Below, in pieces: positions 39,216 through 47,959 of a stretch of 64,000 nt of DNA. The notes beneath the pieces were generated by a model. That model was not told the origin of the DNA and ran no database searches. It worked only from the letters and a program-made list of their open reading frames with translations. Position numbers and translations under genes: made by a program. Where the stretch lies: assembly GCA_937922655.1 (NCBI GenBank), contig CALAJH010000005.1:186001-250000 (forward strand), read 5' to 3'. Within the stretch, counting starts at the first letter, position 1. Each line of letters starts with the position of its first letter. Source of the DNA: an uncultured Bacteroidia bacterium (GTDB lineage Bacteria; Bacteroidota; Bacteroidia; J057; CALAJH01).

Positions 39216-39462
39216 GTCGATAAATTAAAACGCCTTGGTCGCCACGAAAAGTTGCCTTTTTCTCAATTATTGCGTCGCAAAAAGCCCGGAAGCAAGACTC
39301 CGGCACCGTTCGATACAAAAAATTAATTTATTTTTTTTAAATTTTGAATAAAAATTCACGGACGCCCCCGACGTATCGTGGATTCTTGATTATCAATTGA
39401 TTAAGTAAAAGCCGGATGCAAGGGTATTTGCAAGGTTTTTGTAAATTGCGGCAAAATTGGCG

Positions 39463-40407
39463 ATGGCGGATACGTTAATTATTGGGGCGGGGGGGCAAAT
39501 CGGACGCGAGTTGATTCCGTTGTTGGAAAAACGGTCGGGCAAAGACGGTCTGGCCACGGCCGACATCAACGACTGTCCCGAACTGCCGGGTTTTCGGAAG
39601 GTGGACGTTTTGGATAGAAAGGCGTTGTTTGCGCTTTTCGAGCACGAGCGTCCGAGCGTCGTGTATCATTTGGCGGCGTTGCTTTCGGCCACGTCCGAAC
39701 AAAACCCGCAAAAAGCATGGGACGTAAACATGCAGGGTTTTTTGAACGTTTTGGAGCTGTGCGTGTCTTTTGAGGTCAAGAAGGTTTTTTGGCCGGGGAG
39801 CATCGCGGTGTTCGGTCCGACGTCGCCGCGCAACCCCGCGCCGCAATCCTGCGTTTTGGAGCCGACGTCCATCTACGGCATCACCAAGCTGGCGGGCGAA
39901 CAGTTGTGCGCCTATTATTTTCGTCGTTACGGTTTGGACGTGCGCAGTTTGCGTTATCCGGGCATTGTGGGCTACGGGGCGCCGCCGGGCGGCGGCACCA
40001 CCGACTACGCCGTTCACATTTATTACGAGGCGGTTCAAACGGGCCGTTACGTTTCGTTTTTGTCCGAGGACACGCGCCTGCCGATGATTTACGCGCCCGA
40101 CGCCCTACGCGCCACACTCGAACTCATGGACGCGCCCGCCGCTTCCATCCGCATACGCACCTCCTACAATTTGGCGGGCATGAGCTTCACGCCCAAAGAA
40201 TTGGCCGCTTCGATACGTCGAAAAATTCCCGATTTTGAGATTTCTTATCGTCCCGACTTTCGTCAGGCCATTGCGGACTCGTGGCCGCAGACCATCGACG
40301 ATACGCCCGCACGCGAAGATTGGGGCTGGAAGCCCGAATACGACCTCGACGCCATGACCGACGACATGCTCGGCCACATCCAACCGATTTACCGGCTCGG
40401 CTCGTGA
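39463..40407 (+). CDS. NAD-dependent epimerase/dehydratase (L-threonine 3-dehydrogenase-like)
   Basis: DTLIIGAGGQIGRELIPLLEKR...VVYHLAALLSATSEQNPQKAWDVNMQGFLNVLELC...TSIYGITKLAGEQLCAYYFRRYGLDVRSLRYPGIVGY. Confidence 0.88.
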   Translation: MADTLIIGAGGQIGRELIPLLEKRSGKDGLATADINDCPELPGFRKVDVLDRKALFALFEHERPSVVYHLAALLSATSEQNPQKAWDVNMQGFLNVLELCVSFEVKKVFWPGSIAVFGPTSPRNPAPQSCVLEPTSIYGITKLAGEQLCAYYFRRYGLDVRSLRYPGIVGYGAPPGGGTTDYAVHIYYEAVQTGRYVSFLSEDTRLPMIYAPDALRATLELMDAPAASIRIRTSYNLAGMSFTPKELAASIRRKIPDFEISYRPDFRQAIADSWPQTIDDTPAREDWGWKPEYDLDAMTDDMLGHIQPIYRLGS

Positions 40408-41231
40408 ATACCGCGCAAGACCATGCCCTCGATGGCGCCGGCCAAGGATTTGACCGCTTTTTCGGCGAAAACCACCTCGTCGTGATGGAGATTTCGGAAA
40501 AGGGCCAATTCAATGAGTCCTAGGACTTCGATTTCGTTGCCAATGGGCAAAAAATACAAGGCTTGAGCCGGAATGCGTGCCAAAGCCGAGGCGACCGTCG
40601 GCGTTTGCGGCAGTGGGTCGAGCGCCATGTAACGCGGTGCAAGGGTACGCGCCACTTCCCCCGCGACCCCCTCGCCCAAATAAAACCCTTGCGGCAAATG
40701 CTCGTTGATTTCCCGCGCATAGGCGCCGACGGCCACGAACCGACTTCGCTTTTCGTACACGTCCCGAACGTAAAACATCGAAAACAAGACGGGCAACGAC
40801 CGGGCCAACTCTTCCAAGACCCGGTCGCAGAAGATTCTCGGGGTTTTGCCGATTTGTTGCCGAACGGCGGCCTCGAAGCCCGTCAAACGCTGCTCTTCGA
40901 GCCGGCGCCTGTCCGAACGGGCCTGACGACGTTTAAGCTCCGAAATTTGCCGTTCGAGTTCGGCCGCCGCCTCCGCTTTTTGGCGCGTTCGCTCCAATTC
41001 TTCGGATATTTTTTCGTACCCAACGGACAAGTGGTGGGCACGGCGCTCGCTTTCGCGTAAGAGACGTTTAAGCCGCGCGATCTCCCCTTCCGATTGCGCC
41101 AACTCAATCTTTAACACCTTGACGTTCCTGCGCGCGTACCACACGTCCGAAAGCCGACGCATTCCCCGCGCCCACAAACGCTCAAGCGGCGACAACGCTT
41201 TGCCCCTCGGTTCTTCGTCGGAAAAGTGCAT
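40389..41231 (-). CDS. Coiled-coil + GAF-like domain protein
   Basis: Coiled coil (REGEIARLKRLLRESERRAHHL...) then LPVLFSMFYVRDVYEKRSRFVAVGAYA...FYLGEGVAGEVARTLAPRYM...YFLPIGNEIEVLGLIELALF. Confidence 0.65.
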   Translation of the reverse strand: MHFSDEEPRGKALSPLERLWARGMRRLSDVWYARRNVKVLKIELAQSEGEIARLKRLLRESERRAHHLSVGYEKISEELERTRQKAEAAAELERQISELKRRQARSDRRRLEEQRLTGFEAAVRQQIGKTPRIFCDRVLEELARSLPVLFSMFYVRDVYEKRSRFVAVGAYAREINEHLPQGFYLGEGVAGEVARTLAPRYMALDPLPQTPTVASALARIPAQALYFLPIGNEIEVLGLIELALFRNLHHDEVVFAEKAVKSLAGAIEGMVLRGIHEPSR

Positions 41232-41651
41232 CTAGTCCTCGCGGTTTTCGTATTCGCAACGCTGAATCACGCCAATAACCCCGTTGATTTTTTCCATCGC
41301 CAGTTCGACGTAAGTTTTGACCGAGTCCTTGACTTTTGTATTTAAGGCTTGTTCAAGGAATTTTCGGGCTTTGTTGTTGTTGTATTCGACCTTGTAGCAG
41401 GCGCAATGGTCGTCGGCGGCGTAATGTTTGAGAATGAGCAGGTGGTCGTCGGCCTTGTAAAGGTTGCGTTCACGTTCGGCTTCGTCGTTCAAAGCGAAAC
41501 GACAAAACTCCAAGGCCTTGTAACCCATTTCTTTGGCCTTTGCGCATCCAACGGAATCGGGAACGGAAAACAAGGCTTCTTGGCCCCGGCGCGTACGAAA
41601 AACCAAACTTAATACGAAAGCCGCGAAAATCAGGACAAAAAATTTTTTCAT
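41232..41651 (-). CDS. Conserved-looking hypothetical exported protein
   Basis: MKKFFVLIFAAFVLSLVFRT signal-like N-terminus; 139 aa; 4-bp overlap with upstream ORF. Confidence 0.6.
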   Translation of the reverse strand: MKKFFVLIFAAFVLSLVFRTRRGQEALFSVPDSVGCAKAKEMGYKALEFCRFALNDEAERERNLYKADDHLLILKHYAADDHCACYKVEYNNNKARKFLEQALNTKVKDSVKTYVELAMEKINGVIGVIQRCEYENRED

Positions 41652-42094
41652 TTGACCAATTTTTGAGCTTTTTCAAACAAGGCTTTGGCGGCTTCGGGAC
41701 CGGGGTCGGTCCACGTGATTTGCTTGCTTTTGCCCGACTTTTCGTAACGGATGTATTTGTAGGCGTTGCCGGTTTGGTCGTGGTCGAGCGACGCGACTTT
41801 TTGCTTGTATTCGTCGAAAATTGGGGCGACAAGCTTGAGGTCGAGCGTTCGTTGGGCGAGGGTGTCGGCTTTGGCCGTGCCGAAGCGACGTATCGAAACG
41901 TATTTGCCGTCCGAAAAGAATATTTTTTCTTCGACGGCGCCCGTAATGCCGCCGCCGCGTCCGAACGTCAAACGCTCTTCGGATTTGGAGCCCGCCGCGT
42001 CCGACGTTTTTTTGCCCGCGGCTTTTTTGCCGGCATTGCAGGCCGTCAGAACGAGGAACAGCGCCCCGCATGCAACCATTGTTTTACCCACCAT
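41648..42094 (-). CDS. Putative lipoprotein
   Basis: MVGKTMVACGALFLVLTACNAGKKAAG lipobox-like LTAC; chosen M at 42094. Confidence 0.6.
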   Translation of the reverse strand: MVGKTMVACGALFLVLTACNAGKKAAGKKTSDAAGSKSEERLTFGRGGGITGAVEEKIFFSDGKYVSIRRFGTAKADTLAQRTLDLKLVAPIFDEYKQKVASLDHDQTGNAYKYIRYEKSGKSKQITWTDPGPEAAKALFEKAQKLVK

Positions 42095-42300
42095 CGCAAA
42101 CGCAAAAATAAGGATTTGCCCGTTTCCAAGAACGGACGACGCAACGATTTTTGTCGTCCGACGCATCGTTTTGGCACGCCGCACCGAACGTTGCGCGTCT
42201 TGTCGGCCGGAAAAGACGGCTTTTGATTCTGACGTTGAATTTGGCGGGCGCCTCTTTGCATTGCCGCAACGGAATTCACTCAAAAAAGCAAGCCGGACGC

Positions 42301-42331
42301 TTGGAGTTACAAAAATTTCGACGTAACTTTG
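42301..42331 (+). promoter_or_regulatory. Promoter TTG-N20-TAACTTTG driving the cobalamin riboswitch leader
   Basis: TTG 42301-42303, TAACTTTG 42324-42331. Confidence 0.6.
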
Positions 42332-42344
42332 TCATACGCATACC

Positions 42345-42500
42345 GCGGCGCCTTTCGAGCAAAGGATAATAGGGAACAATGTGTAAATCATTGGCTGTGC
42401 CCGCAACCGTAAGCGTCGAAAAAGGTTTTATGCAATAGGCCACTGTCCGCAAGGAGGGGAAGGCGCATAAAATGACGCAAGCCGGGAAACCTGCCCGATA
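42345..42500 (+). promoter_or_regulatory. Cobalamin (B12) riboswitch aptamer
   Basis: ATAATAGGGAACAATGTGTAAATCATTGGCTGTGCCCGCAACCGTAAGC core, GCCACTGTCCGCAAGGAGGGGAAGGC, and B12 box GACGCAAGCCGGGAAACCTGCC (42474-42495). Confidence 0.93.
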
Positions 42501-42507
42501 TGTAAAC

Positions 42508-42556
42508 AGGCCCTTGACTTTCGGGACCAAAAGTCAAAGCCGAGAGCCTCTTTTTT
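42508..42556 (+). terminator. Terminator-like expression platform after B12 riboswitch
   Basis: AGGCccTTGACTTTcgggaccaAAAGTCAAagccgagaGCCTcTTTTTT: 8-bp perfect stem plus flanking AGGC/GCCT, then T6. Confidence 0.55.
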
Positions 42557-42647
42557 CGGGGGTAAAGCGTTCGCGCCTTTGCTTGGGCATTGCCGAAGCG
42601 AAAGTGTCGTGCATGCGGTCGGCTTTGTTTGCGTCCCCCCGACCGCG

Positions 42648-43868
42648 ATGAAACGCTTGTCCATATATTTATTCGTTATCGGATGCACGCCGTCGTTTTT
42701 TTTGACGGCGCTCGGCCAAAATTTGGTTCCCAATCCGGGCTTCGACGTGATTAAACCCTGTTCGACGTCGGCGCCTTGCTTTTGCAACCCAAGCGCCCAC
42801 TGCCCGGGCTTCGGCAATCCTTGCCCCGCCGACCGCATCACGCATTGGTACAACCCCACGCGGGCCTCGCCCGACATCCGTCACGCATGCGCGCCTTCGG
42901 GTGTGCCCAACCTCAACCATTTTCTTTTTGGGGCGCTGACCCCGCGCAGCGGCGGCGGCGTTATGGGCCTGAGAACCTACAACGGCTGGGTCGAATACAT
43001 CGCCGTCAAACTTACGGCGCCGCTCGTCGCCGGAACGGTCTACGACGTAAGTTTTTGGGTTTGGCGCAGCGCTTATTCGTCCCACGCCTCCAACGCCCTC
43101 GCCGCCTATTTCCACCCCGACACCATTCATTCGACGACCTTCGTCCACCTCAACTTCGTGCCGCAAATCAAGAGTACGACCCATATAATTCCTTCCGACC
43201 AATGGACGCAGGTTTCGGGTTCGTTCACGGCGACGGGCGGCGAAAAATTTATGATACTGGGCATATTCGAGCCGTGGGGGACGCACAACGTTCTGGTTTG
43301 TTCGTCGGGTTGCGCTACGGCCGCCGACTACAACTACGACGACGTTTCGGTAACGGAACAAAAACCGTTGGCGCTCCCGATTGCCGTACCCGCGCCGGTT
43401 TTGTTTGACGAAAGCGACGACCGAACACGGCTCTCGTGGATTTGGACGGGTCCGGAAATCGACCGATTCGAAATTCAGGGCGCCGACGTGTTGAACGGAG
43501 GATTTTCGACGCTAACATTCGAGCCGTGGCGCGGCCCCGAAAGCTACGAAGTCGTCGTGGCGCCGATGCGTTATTATCGGTTGGTCGCCCGAAACGGTCA
43601 AGAGGCTAAATTCGGTCCCGTCGTTGAAACGAGTCGCGTTCGGCCCGTATGGATGAACAACGGCGTAAAATTCGTCGGCGCCGACGGAAAATATACGGCG
43701 ACGATTTCGGATTTGAAAGGCAACAAGGTTTGGAAGGGAGAAAAAAACGGCGACGAAACCCTTTTTTACGCCGATTGCGGACTTTCGGAGGGTTTGTATT
43801 TCGTTGAATTGGTTTTTCAAGGACGGTTTTGGCACAGAAAAACGCTCTTCGTCCGAAACGAAGGATAA
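42648..43868 (+). CDS. Secreted Cys-rich protein with LVPNPGFD...(carbohydrate-binding-like) N-domain and T9SS-like C-terminus, downstream of B12 riboswitch
   Basis: MKRLSIYLFVIGCTPSFFLTALGQNLVPNPGFDVIKPCSTSAPCFCNPSAHCPGFGNPCPADRITHWYNPT...; C-terminal GLYFVELVFQGRFWHRKTLFVRNE. Confidence 0.8.
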   Translation: MKRLSIYLFVIGCTPSFFLTALGQNLVPNPGFDVIKPCSTSAPCFCNPSAHCPGFGNPCPADRITHWYNPTRASPDIRHACAPSGVPNLNHFLFGALTPRSGGGVMGLRTYNGWVEYIAVKLTAPLVAGTVYDVSFWVWRSAYSSHASNALAAYFHPDTIHSTTFVHLNFVPQIKSTTHIIPSDQWTQVSGSFTATGGEKFMILGIFEPWGTHNVLVCSSGCATAADYNYDDVSVTEQKPLALPIAVPAPVLFDESDDRTRLSWIWTGPEIDRFEIQGADVLNGGFSTLTFEPWRGPESYEVVVAPMRYYRLVARNGQEAKFGPVVETSRVRPVWMNNGVKFVGADGKYTATISDLKGNKVWKGEKNGDETLFYADCGLSEGLYFVELVFQGRFWHRKTLFVRNEG

Positions 43869-43914
43869 ATGCGTAATTTTTTGCGACATGACCTTTGCAA
43901 TCATCGCGTCGGCG
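43517..43914 (+). repeat. Inverted duplicate of 34480-34863
   Basis: See 34480-34863; includes gene 3' end, intergenic TAATTTTTTG and ATGACCTTTGCAATCATCGCGTCGGCG. Confidence 0.9.
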
Positions 43915-44075
43915 TTCGTACGAATTTTCATCATTATCCTTGCGTGGTACTACCGAACGAAAACCGCGCGAAAAAGAATCGGAATTTATCGAAGAAGCTC
44001 AAAAATTCCGACAAGAAACGGAAACCCTCCGACGCGAAACAACCGGAACCGCGTCGCAAGCCTAAATCCCGCTTG
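43888..44075 (+). pseudogene. Chimeric remnant: TonB-receptor start joined to C-terminus of a 28106-type coiled-coil gene
   Basis: MTFAIIASAF (cf. MTFLLIASAA at 34506) then, in another frame, REKESEFIEEAQKFRQETETLRRETTGTASQA (cf. REKESEFIEEAKKLRQEMETLRRGTTTGAQPSSSS). Confidence 0.8.
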
Positions 44076-44271
44076 CTTATCGACCAATGCGTTTTCGGCT
44101 CGTATAAAGACCGGGGTTGGATTCGTGTTTGAAAATTAAAAATGGGCCCATGCCAACGCGCTTGCCCATTAAATTTGGGAGTTTCTAATGTAGGGTTTGT
44201 AAATCTTGCAACGGGAACGGTTAGTCTTTGACGACGGCGAGGGTGGGGCTTCATACACCGTATTTTCGACG

Positions 44272-44279
44272 TAAATTTG
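44272..44279 (+). promoter_or_regulatory. -7 box TAAATTTG 4 nt before priA ATG
   Basis: TAnnTTTG match. Confidence 0.5.
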
Positions 44280-44283
44280 CACA

Positions 44284-46722
44284 ATGCGATGCGTGGACGT
44301 GTTATTGCCGTTGCCGATGCGGGCGGTTTATAGTTACGGGGTTCGGGAGAACGTCGGTACGCCCGTACCGGGGATGCGGGTCGTCGTCCCGTTCGGAAAC
44401 AACAAACACTACACCGGCGTGGTCAAGGCCGTCTACGACGCCCCCGAAGACCGTAAGCTTAAATTCGTCGAAGCATTTCCCGACGATTTTCCCGTCGTTA
44501 CCGAAGCCCTGCTCGAATTATACGACTGGGCGGCGGAGTACTATTTTTGTAGCGCCGGCGAGGCGTTGAAAGCGTCGCTTCCTACGGGCCTCAAAACGCA
44601 AAGCGAACCGACGATACTGCCCGCCGAAGGCGTGGATTTGTCCCATCCCGAACTCTCCGATAAAGAGTACCTGCTTTTGGAGGCGGCGCTGTCCGCCGGT
44701 TCGCTGACGCTTGACGAGGCGGGCAAAATATTGCAAAGCGCCCGGCCCCGCAAAATATTGGCGGAGATGGAAAAAAAAGGATGGATACGCTTCGGCCGGA
44801 AAATGGAAGGGGGATACAAACCCAAAACCATTCGCGCCGTTCGCTTAAAGCCCCCCTACGACGACCGTAAAGGCCTCAAAAACGCGTTTCACCTCGTCAA
44901 AAACGCCCCCAAACAAGAAGAAATCCTACTCTTGATTGCGGAAACGTTTTTCGTCAAAGGCTATGCCGTCGTCAAAAACCTCGTCGAACGCGCGGGCCAC
45001 GGCGTGGCCGCCATCAACGCACTCAAAAACAAAGGAATCGTCGAAGATTTTGCACTGACCGTCGACCGTTTGGGCGGGGAAAAAAACGAGGTTTCGCGGC
45101 CGAAAGTAATTTTGACCCCCGCGCAAAACGTCGCCCTGCGGCAAATCCGCGCAGCCCTTGCCGCCGAAAAAAAGCCCGTTCTCCTTCACGGCGTTACCGG
45201 AAGCGGTAAAACCCATTTATACATCGAATTGATGCGCGAAACGTTGGCCGCCGGCCGGCAGGCGCTTTATCTTTTGCCCGAAATCGGCCTCACCCAACAA
45301 ATCATCGACAAGGTGCGCGGCGAGTTGGGCGATACCGTCGGCGTCTACCACAGCAAGTTCAACGACCATGAGCGCGTCGAAATCTGGCTGAAAATCCTTA
45401 AAGGCGAATATCGCGCGATTATCGGCGTGCGCTCGGCGATGCTTTTGCCTTTCGACGATTTGGGACTCATCGTTTGCGACGAAGAGCACGATTCGTCGTT
45501 CAAACAACAAGATCCCGCGCCGCGTTACAACGCCCGGGATTTGGCCTTGTGGTACGCTTCGAATTTCGATTGCGCGGTGGTGTTGGGCAGCGCCACGCCG
45601 TCCATCGAAACCTTCCGACACGCGCGTTCGGGCAAATACCACATCGTTTCCCTAAACGAACGGGCCGTGGCCGGCGCCATGCCCGAAATTTGTTTGGTGG
45701 ACATGCGCCACGAAGTACGACACAAACTCAGTTACGGACTCTATTCGGGACGGTTGATTCAAGCAATGGAACAGGCCTTGGCCGCCAAAGAACAAATCAT
45801 TCTATTCAACAACCGACGAGGATACGCGCCGTTTTTGGTCTGCGAACGCTGCGGCAACGTCCCCAAATGTCTTTATTGCGACATTTCCCTCACTTTCCAC
45901 AAAGCGGAAAACATTCTTCGTTGCCACTACTGCGGTTATTCGGACGCGAACACTCAACGATGCAAGGTTTGCGAAAGTTACGACATGCGACGCGAAGGCA
46001 CCGGCACCGAACGTATGGAAGAACATTTGCACGCGCTTTTTCCGTCGGCGCGCGTCGCCCGTATGGACCTCGACGCCACCCGCGCCAAACACGGCCACCA
46101 AAACATCATTCGCGCCTTTGAAAAACGCGAATACGACATCCTTGTCGGCACCCAAATGGTTACCAAAGGCCTCGACTTTGAAAACGTAACGCTGGCGGCG
46201 GTCGTCCAAGCCGATAGATTGTTGTATTATCCCGATTTTCGCGCCCATGAATACGCCTATCAACTATTGACGCAATTCGCGGGACGAGCGGGGCGAAAAT
46301 CCAAACCCGGACGGGTGTTTATTCAAACCTACAACCCCGACCACGTCGTTTTTCAACTTTTGGGACGGCCTTACGTAGAATTTTACGAAAACGAAATCGC
46401 CGTACGCAACCCGCCGCGTTATCCGCCGTATTCCAGACTCATTCGCATTGAATTGCGCCACAAAGACCAAACGTTTTTGGAAGCCGAGGGAAAGGTTTTC
46501 GGCAACCGTTTGGGAAAACGCTTCAAAGGACGCATGTTGGGGCCGGAATATCCGCACATTGCGCGACTGAAAAATTTTTATCGGCTGCACGTACTCTTGA
46601 AAATCGAACGCAAAGCGTCCGTGGCCGCTGTTCGACGGGCGCTCAAAGAAACGATAACGGAGTATTACGACGCCGCCCCCTCTAAAACTTTACAAATCGT
46701 CGTGGACGTCGACCCCAGATAA
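44284..46722 (+). CDS. priA: Primosomal protein N' (replication restart helicase)
   Basis: PVLLHGVTGSGKTHLYIELM...LLPEIGLTQQIIDKV...YHSKFNDHERVEIW...CERCGNVPKCLYCDISLTFHKAENILRCHYCGY...GTQMVTKGLDFENVTLAAVVQAD. Confidence 0.97.
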   Translation: MRCVDVLLPLPMRAVYSYGVRENVGTPVPGMRVVVPFGNNKHYTGVVKAVYDAPEDRKLKFVEAFPDDFPVVTEALLELYDWAAEYYFCSAGEALKASLPTGLKTQSEPTILPAEGVDLSHPELSDKEYLLLEAALSAGSLTLDEAGKILQSARPRKILAEMEKKGWIRFGRKMEGGYKPKTIRAVRLKPPYDDRKGLKNAFHLVKNAPKQEEILLLIAETFFVKGYAVVKNLVERAGHGVAAINALKNKGIVEDFALTVDRLGGEKNEVSRPKVILTPAQNVALRQIRAALAAEKKPVLLHGVTGSGKTHLYIELMRETLAAGRQALYLLPEIGLTQQIIDKVRGELGDTVGVYHSKFNDHERVEIWLKILKGEYRAIIGVRSAMLLPFDDLGLIVCDEEHDSSFKQQDPAPRYNARDLALWYASNFDCAVVLGSATPSIETFRHARSGKYHIVSLNERAVAGAMPEICLVDMRHEVRHKLSYGLYSGRLIQAMEQALAAKEQIILFNNRRGYAPFLVCERCGNVPKCLYCDISLTFHKAENILRCHYCGYSDANTQRCKVCESYDMRREGTGTERMEEHLHALFPSARVARMDLDATRAKHGHQNIIRAFEKREYDILVGTQMVTKGLDFENVTLAAVVQADRLLYYPDFRAHEYAYQLLTQFAGRAGRKSKPGRVFIQTYNPDHVVFQLLGRPYVEFYENEIAVRNPPRYPPYSRLIRIELRHKDQTFLEAEGKVFGNRLGKRFKGRMLGPEYPHIARLKNFYRLHVLLKIERKASVAAVRRALKETITEYYDAAPSKTLQIVVDVDPR

Positions 46723-46743
46723 ATTTCGACAAAACGCGCGCGC

Positions 46744-47955
46744 TCAGTCCACCGACGGCGTACGACCGGATACGAGGGTTTGATACAACGTCAAATAAGC
46801 GCGGGCTTGTTTTTCAAGGGGGAAAACGGTCTCGGCGCGTTTACGGGCGGCGGCGCCCATACTTTGAGCGGTTTGCGGGTTTTGCAACAGCTGCGTAACG
46901 ACTTGGGCCAACATAGGCACGTCCCTTTTCGGAACGACAAACCCCGTTTCGCCGTGAACGATGATTTCGGGTATGCCGCCGGCGGCGAAACCGACCGACG
47001 GCACGCCGCACGCCGCCGCCTCTATCGGAGTGTTGGGTAAATTGTCCTCCAACGACGGGATAACAAACACGTCCGCCGCGTTGTAGGCCGTGCGCATTTT
47101 TTCGCCGTCGCATCGGCCCAAATAAACACAATCGTCGTCTTGCAAGGCTTGTCCCCCTACGGCCACCGCTTGAAAATCCATGTTTTGGCGTATGATTTTC
47201 AACGCCTCGCGCAAATAAACAAAACCCTTCCAACGCGAATCCAATCGGTCGGCAACAAAAAGCGCCGTCGGTTTATCGGCCAAACCCAACGCTTTTTTTG
47301 CCGCAGTCTTGTTTTCGGGGAAAAAAGCGTTTTCCAAATCAAGGCCGTTGGGAATATGATGATGAGAAAAACGCCCAAGCAAAACCGACTTTCGAGCCCA
47401 ATCGTGCAACCATTGGGAAGGACAAACTATCGGAGTCGTTTTCGGCAAAAAATTAAATGCTTTTTTCTTAACGACAAAATTGCGTTCGGCTTCGTTGAGC
47501 TTGGCCTCGGGCAACTGCGGACACAACGTGCATCCGCTTAAAAAACCGTCGCATCCCTCGGAATAATGACATCCCCCCGTAAAAGCGTTCATGTCGTGGA
47601 GCGTCCAAACCATGGGTTGGTTCAAACGACGGAAAAACGTCGGTTGGTTCACAAACCGCGAAACCCAATGCAAATGCACCACGTCCGCCGATGCAAACGC
47701 CGGCGCAAGATCGTACAACGAAAAAGGGTGGGTGAATATTTCGGTTTGCGGCGTAAGGGTGTAGCCGTTGTATTTTTCGGAATCCAAACGATAAACAAAC
47801 GCCCGACGCAATTTTTCCAATGCGCCGGGCGAAGGAAGTTCGTCGAGGGTAAACAAACGGGATTCGACGCCCAAAGCGTTGAGTCCGTCGCTGAGTCGGC
47901 GGGCGGCAATACCGGCGCCGCCGCCCGGATAGGTCGTAACGTGAACGACTTTCAT
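46744..47955 (-). CDS. Family 4 glycosyltransferase
   Basis: MKVVHVTTYPGGGAGIAARRLSDGLNALG...DVFVIPSLEDNLPNTPIEAAACGVPSVGFAAGGIPEIIVHGETGFVVP. Confidence 0.92.
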   Translation of the reverse strand: MKVVHVTTYPGGGAGIAARRLSDGLNALGVESRLFTLDELPSPGALEKLRRAFVYRLDSEKYNGYTLTPQTEIFTHPFSLYDLAPAFASADVVHLHWVSRFVNQPTFFRRLNQPMVWTLHDMNAFTGGCHYSEGCDGFLSGCTLCPQLPEAKLNEAERNFVVKKKAFNFLPKTTPIVCPSQWLHDWARKSVLLGRFSHHHIPNGLDLENAFFPENKTAAKKALGLADKPTALFVADRLDSRWKGFVYLREALKIIRQNMDFQAVAVGGQALQDDDCVYLGRCDGEKMRTAYNAADVFVIPSLEDNLPNTPIEAAACGVPSVGFAAGGIPEIIVHGETGFVVPKRDVPMLAQVVTQLLQNPQTAQSMGAAARKRAETVFPLEKQARAYLTLYQTLVSGRTPSVD

Positions 47956-47959
47956 TTTC

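Noticed and set aside
42133-42160. Inverted repeat CGGACGAC...GTCGTCCG upstream of the lipoprotein gene
   Set aside because: Short stem with 12-nt loop and no T-run or conserved context; could be chance in a GNC-rich genome.
44141-44168. AATGGGC...GCCCATT hairpin before priA
   Set aside because: No clear T-tract in the sense direction and no gene known to end there in the opposite direction; too weak to call a terminator.
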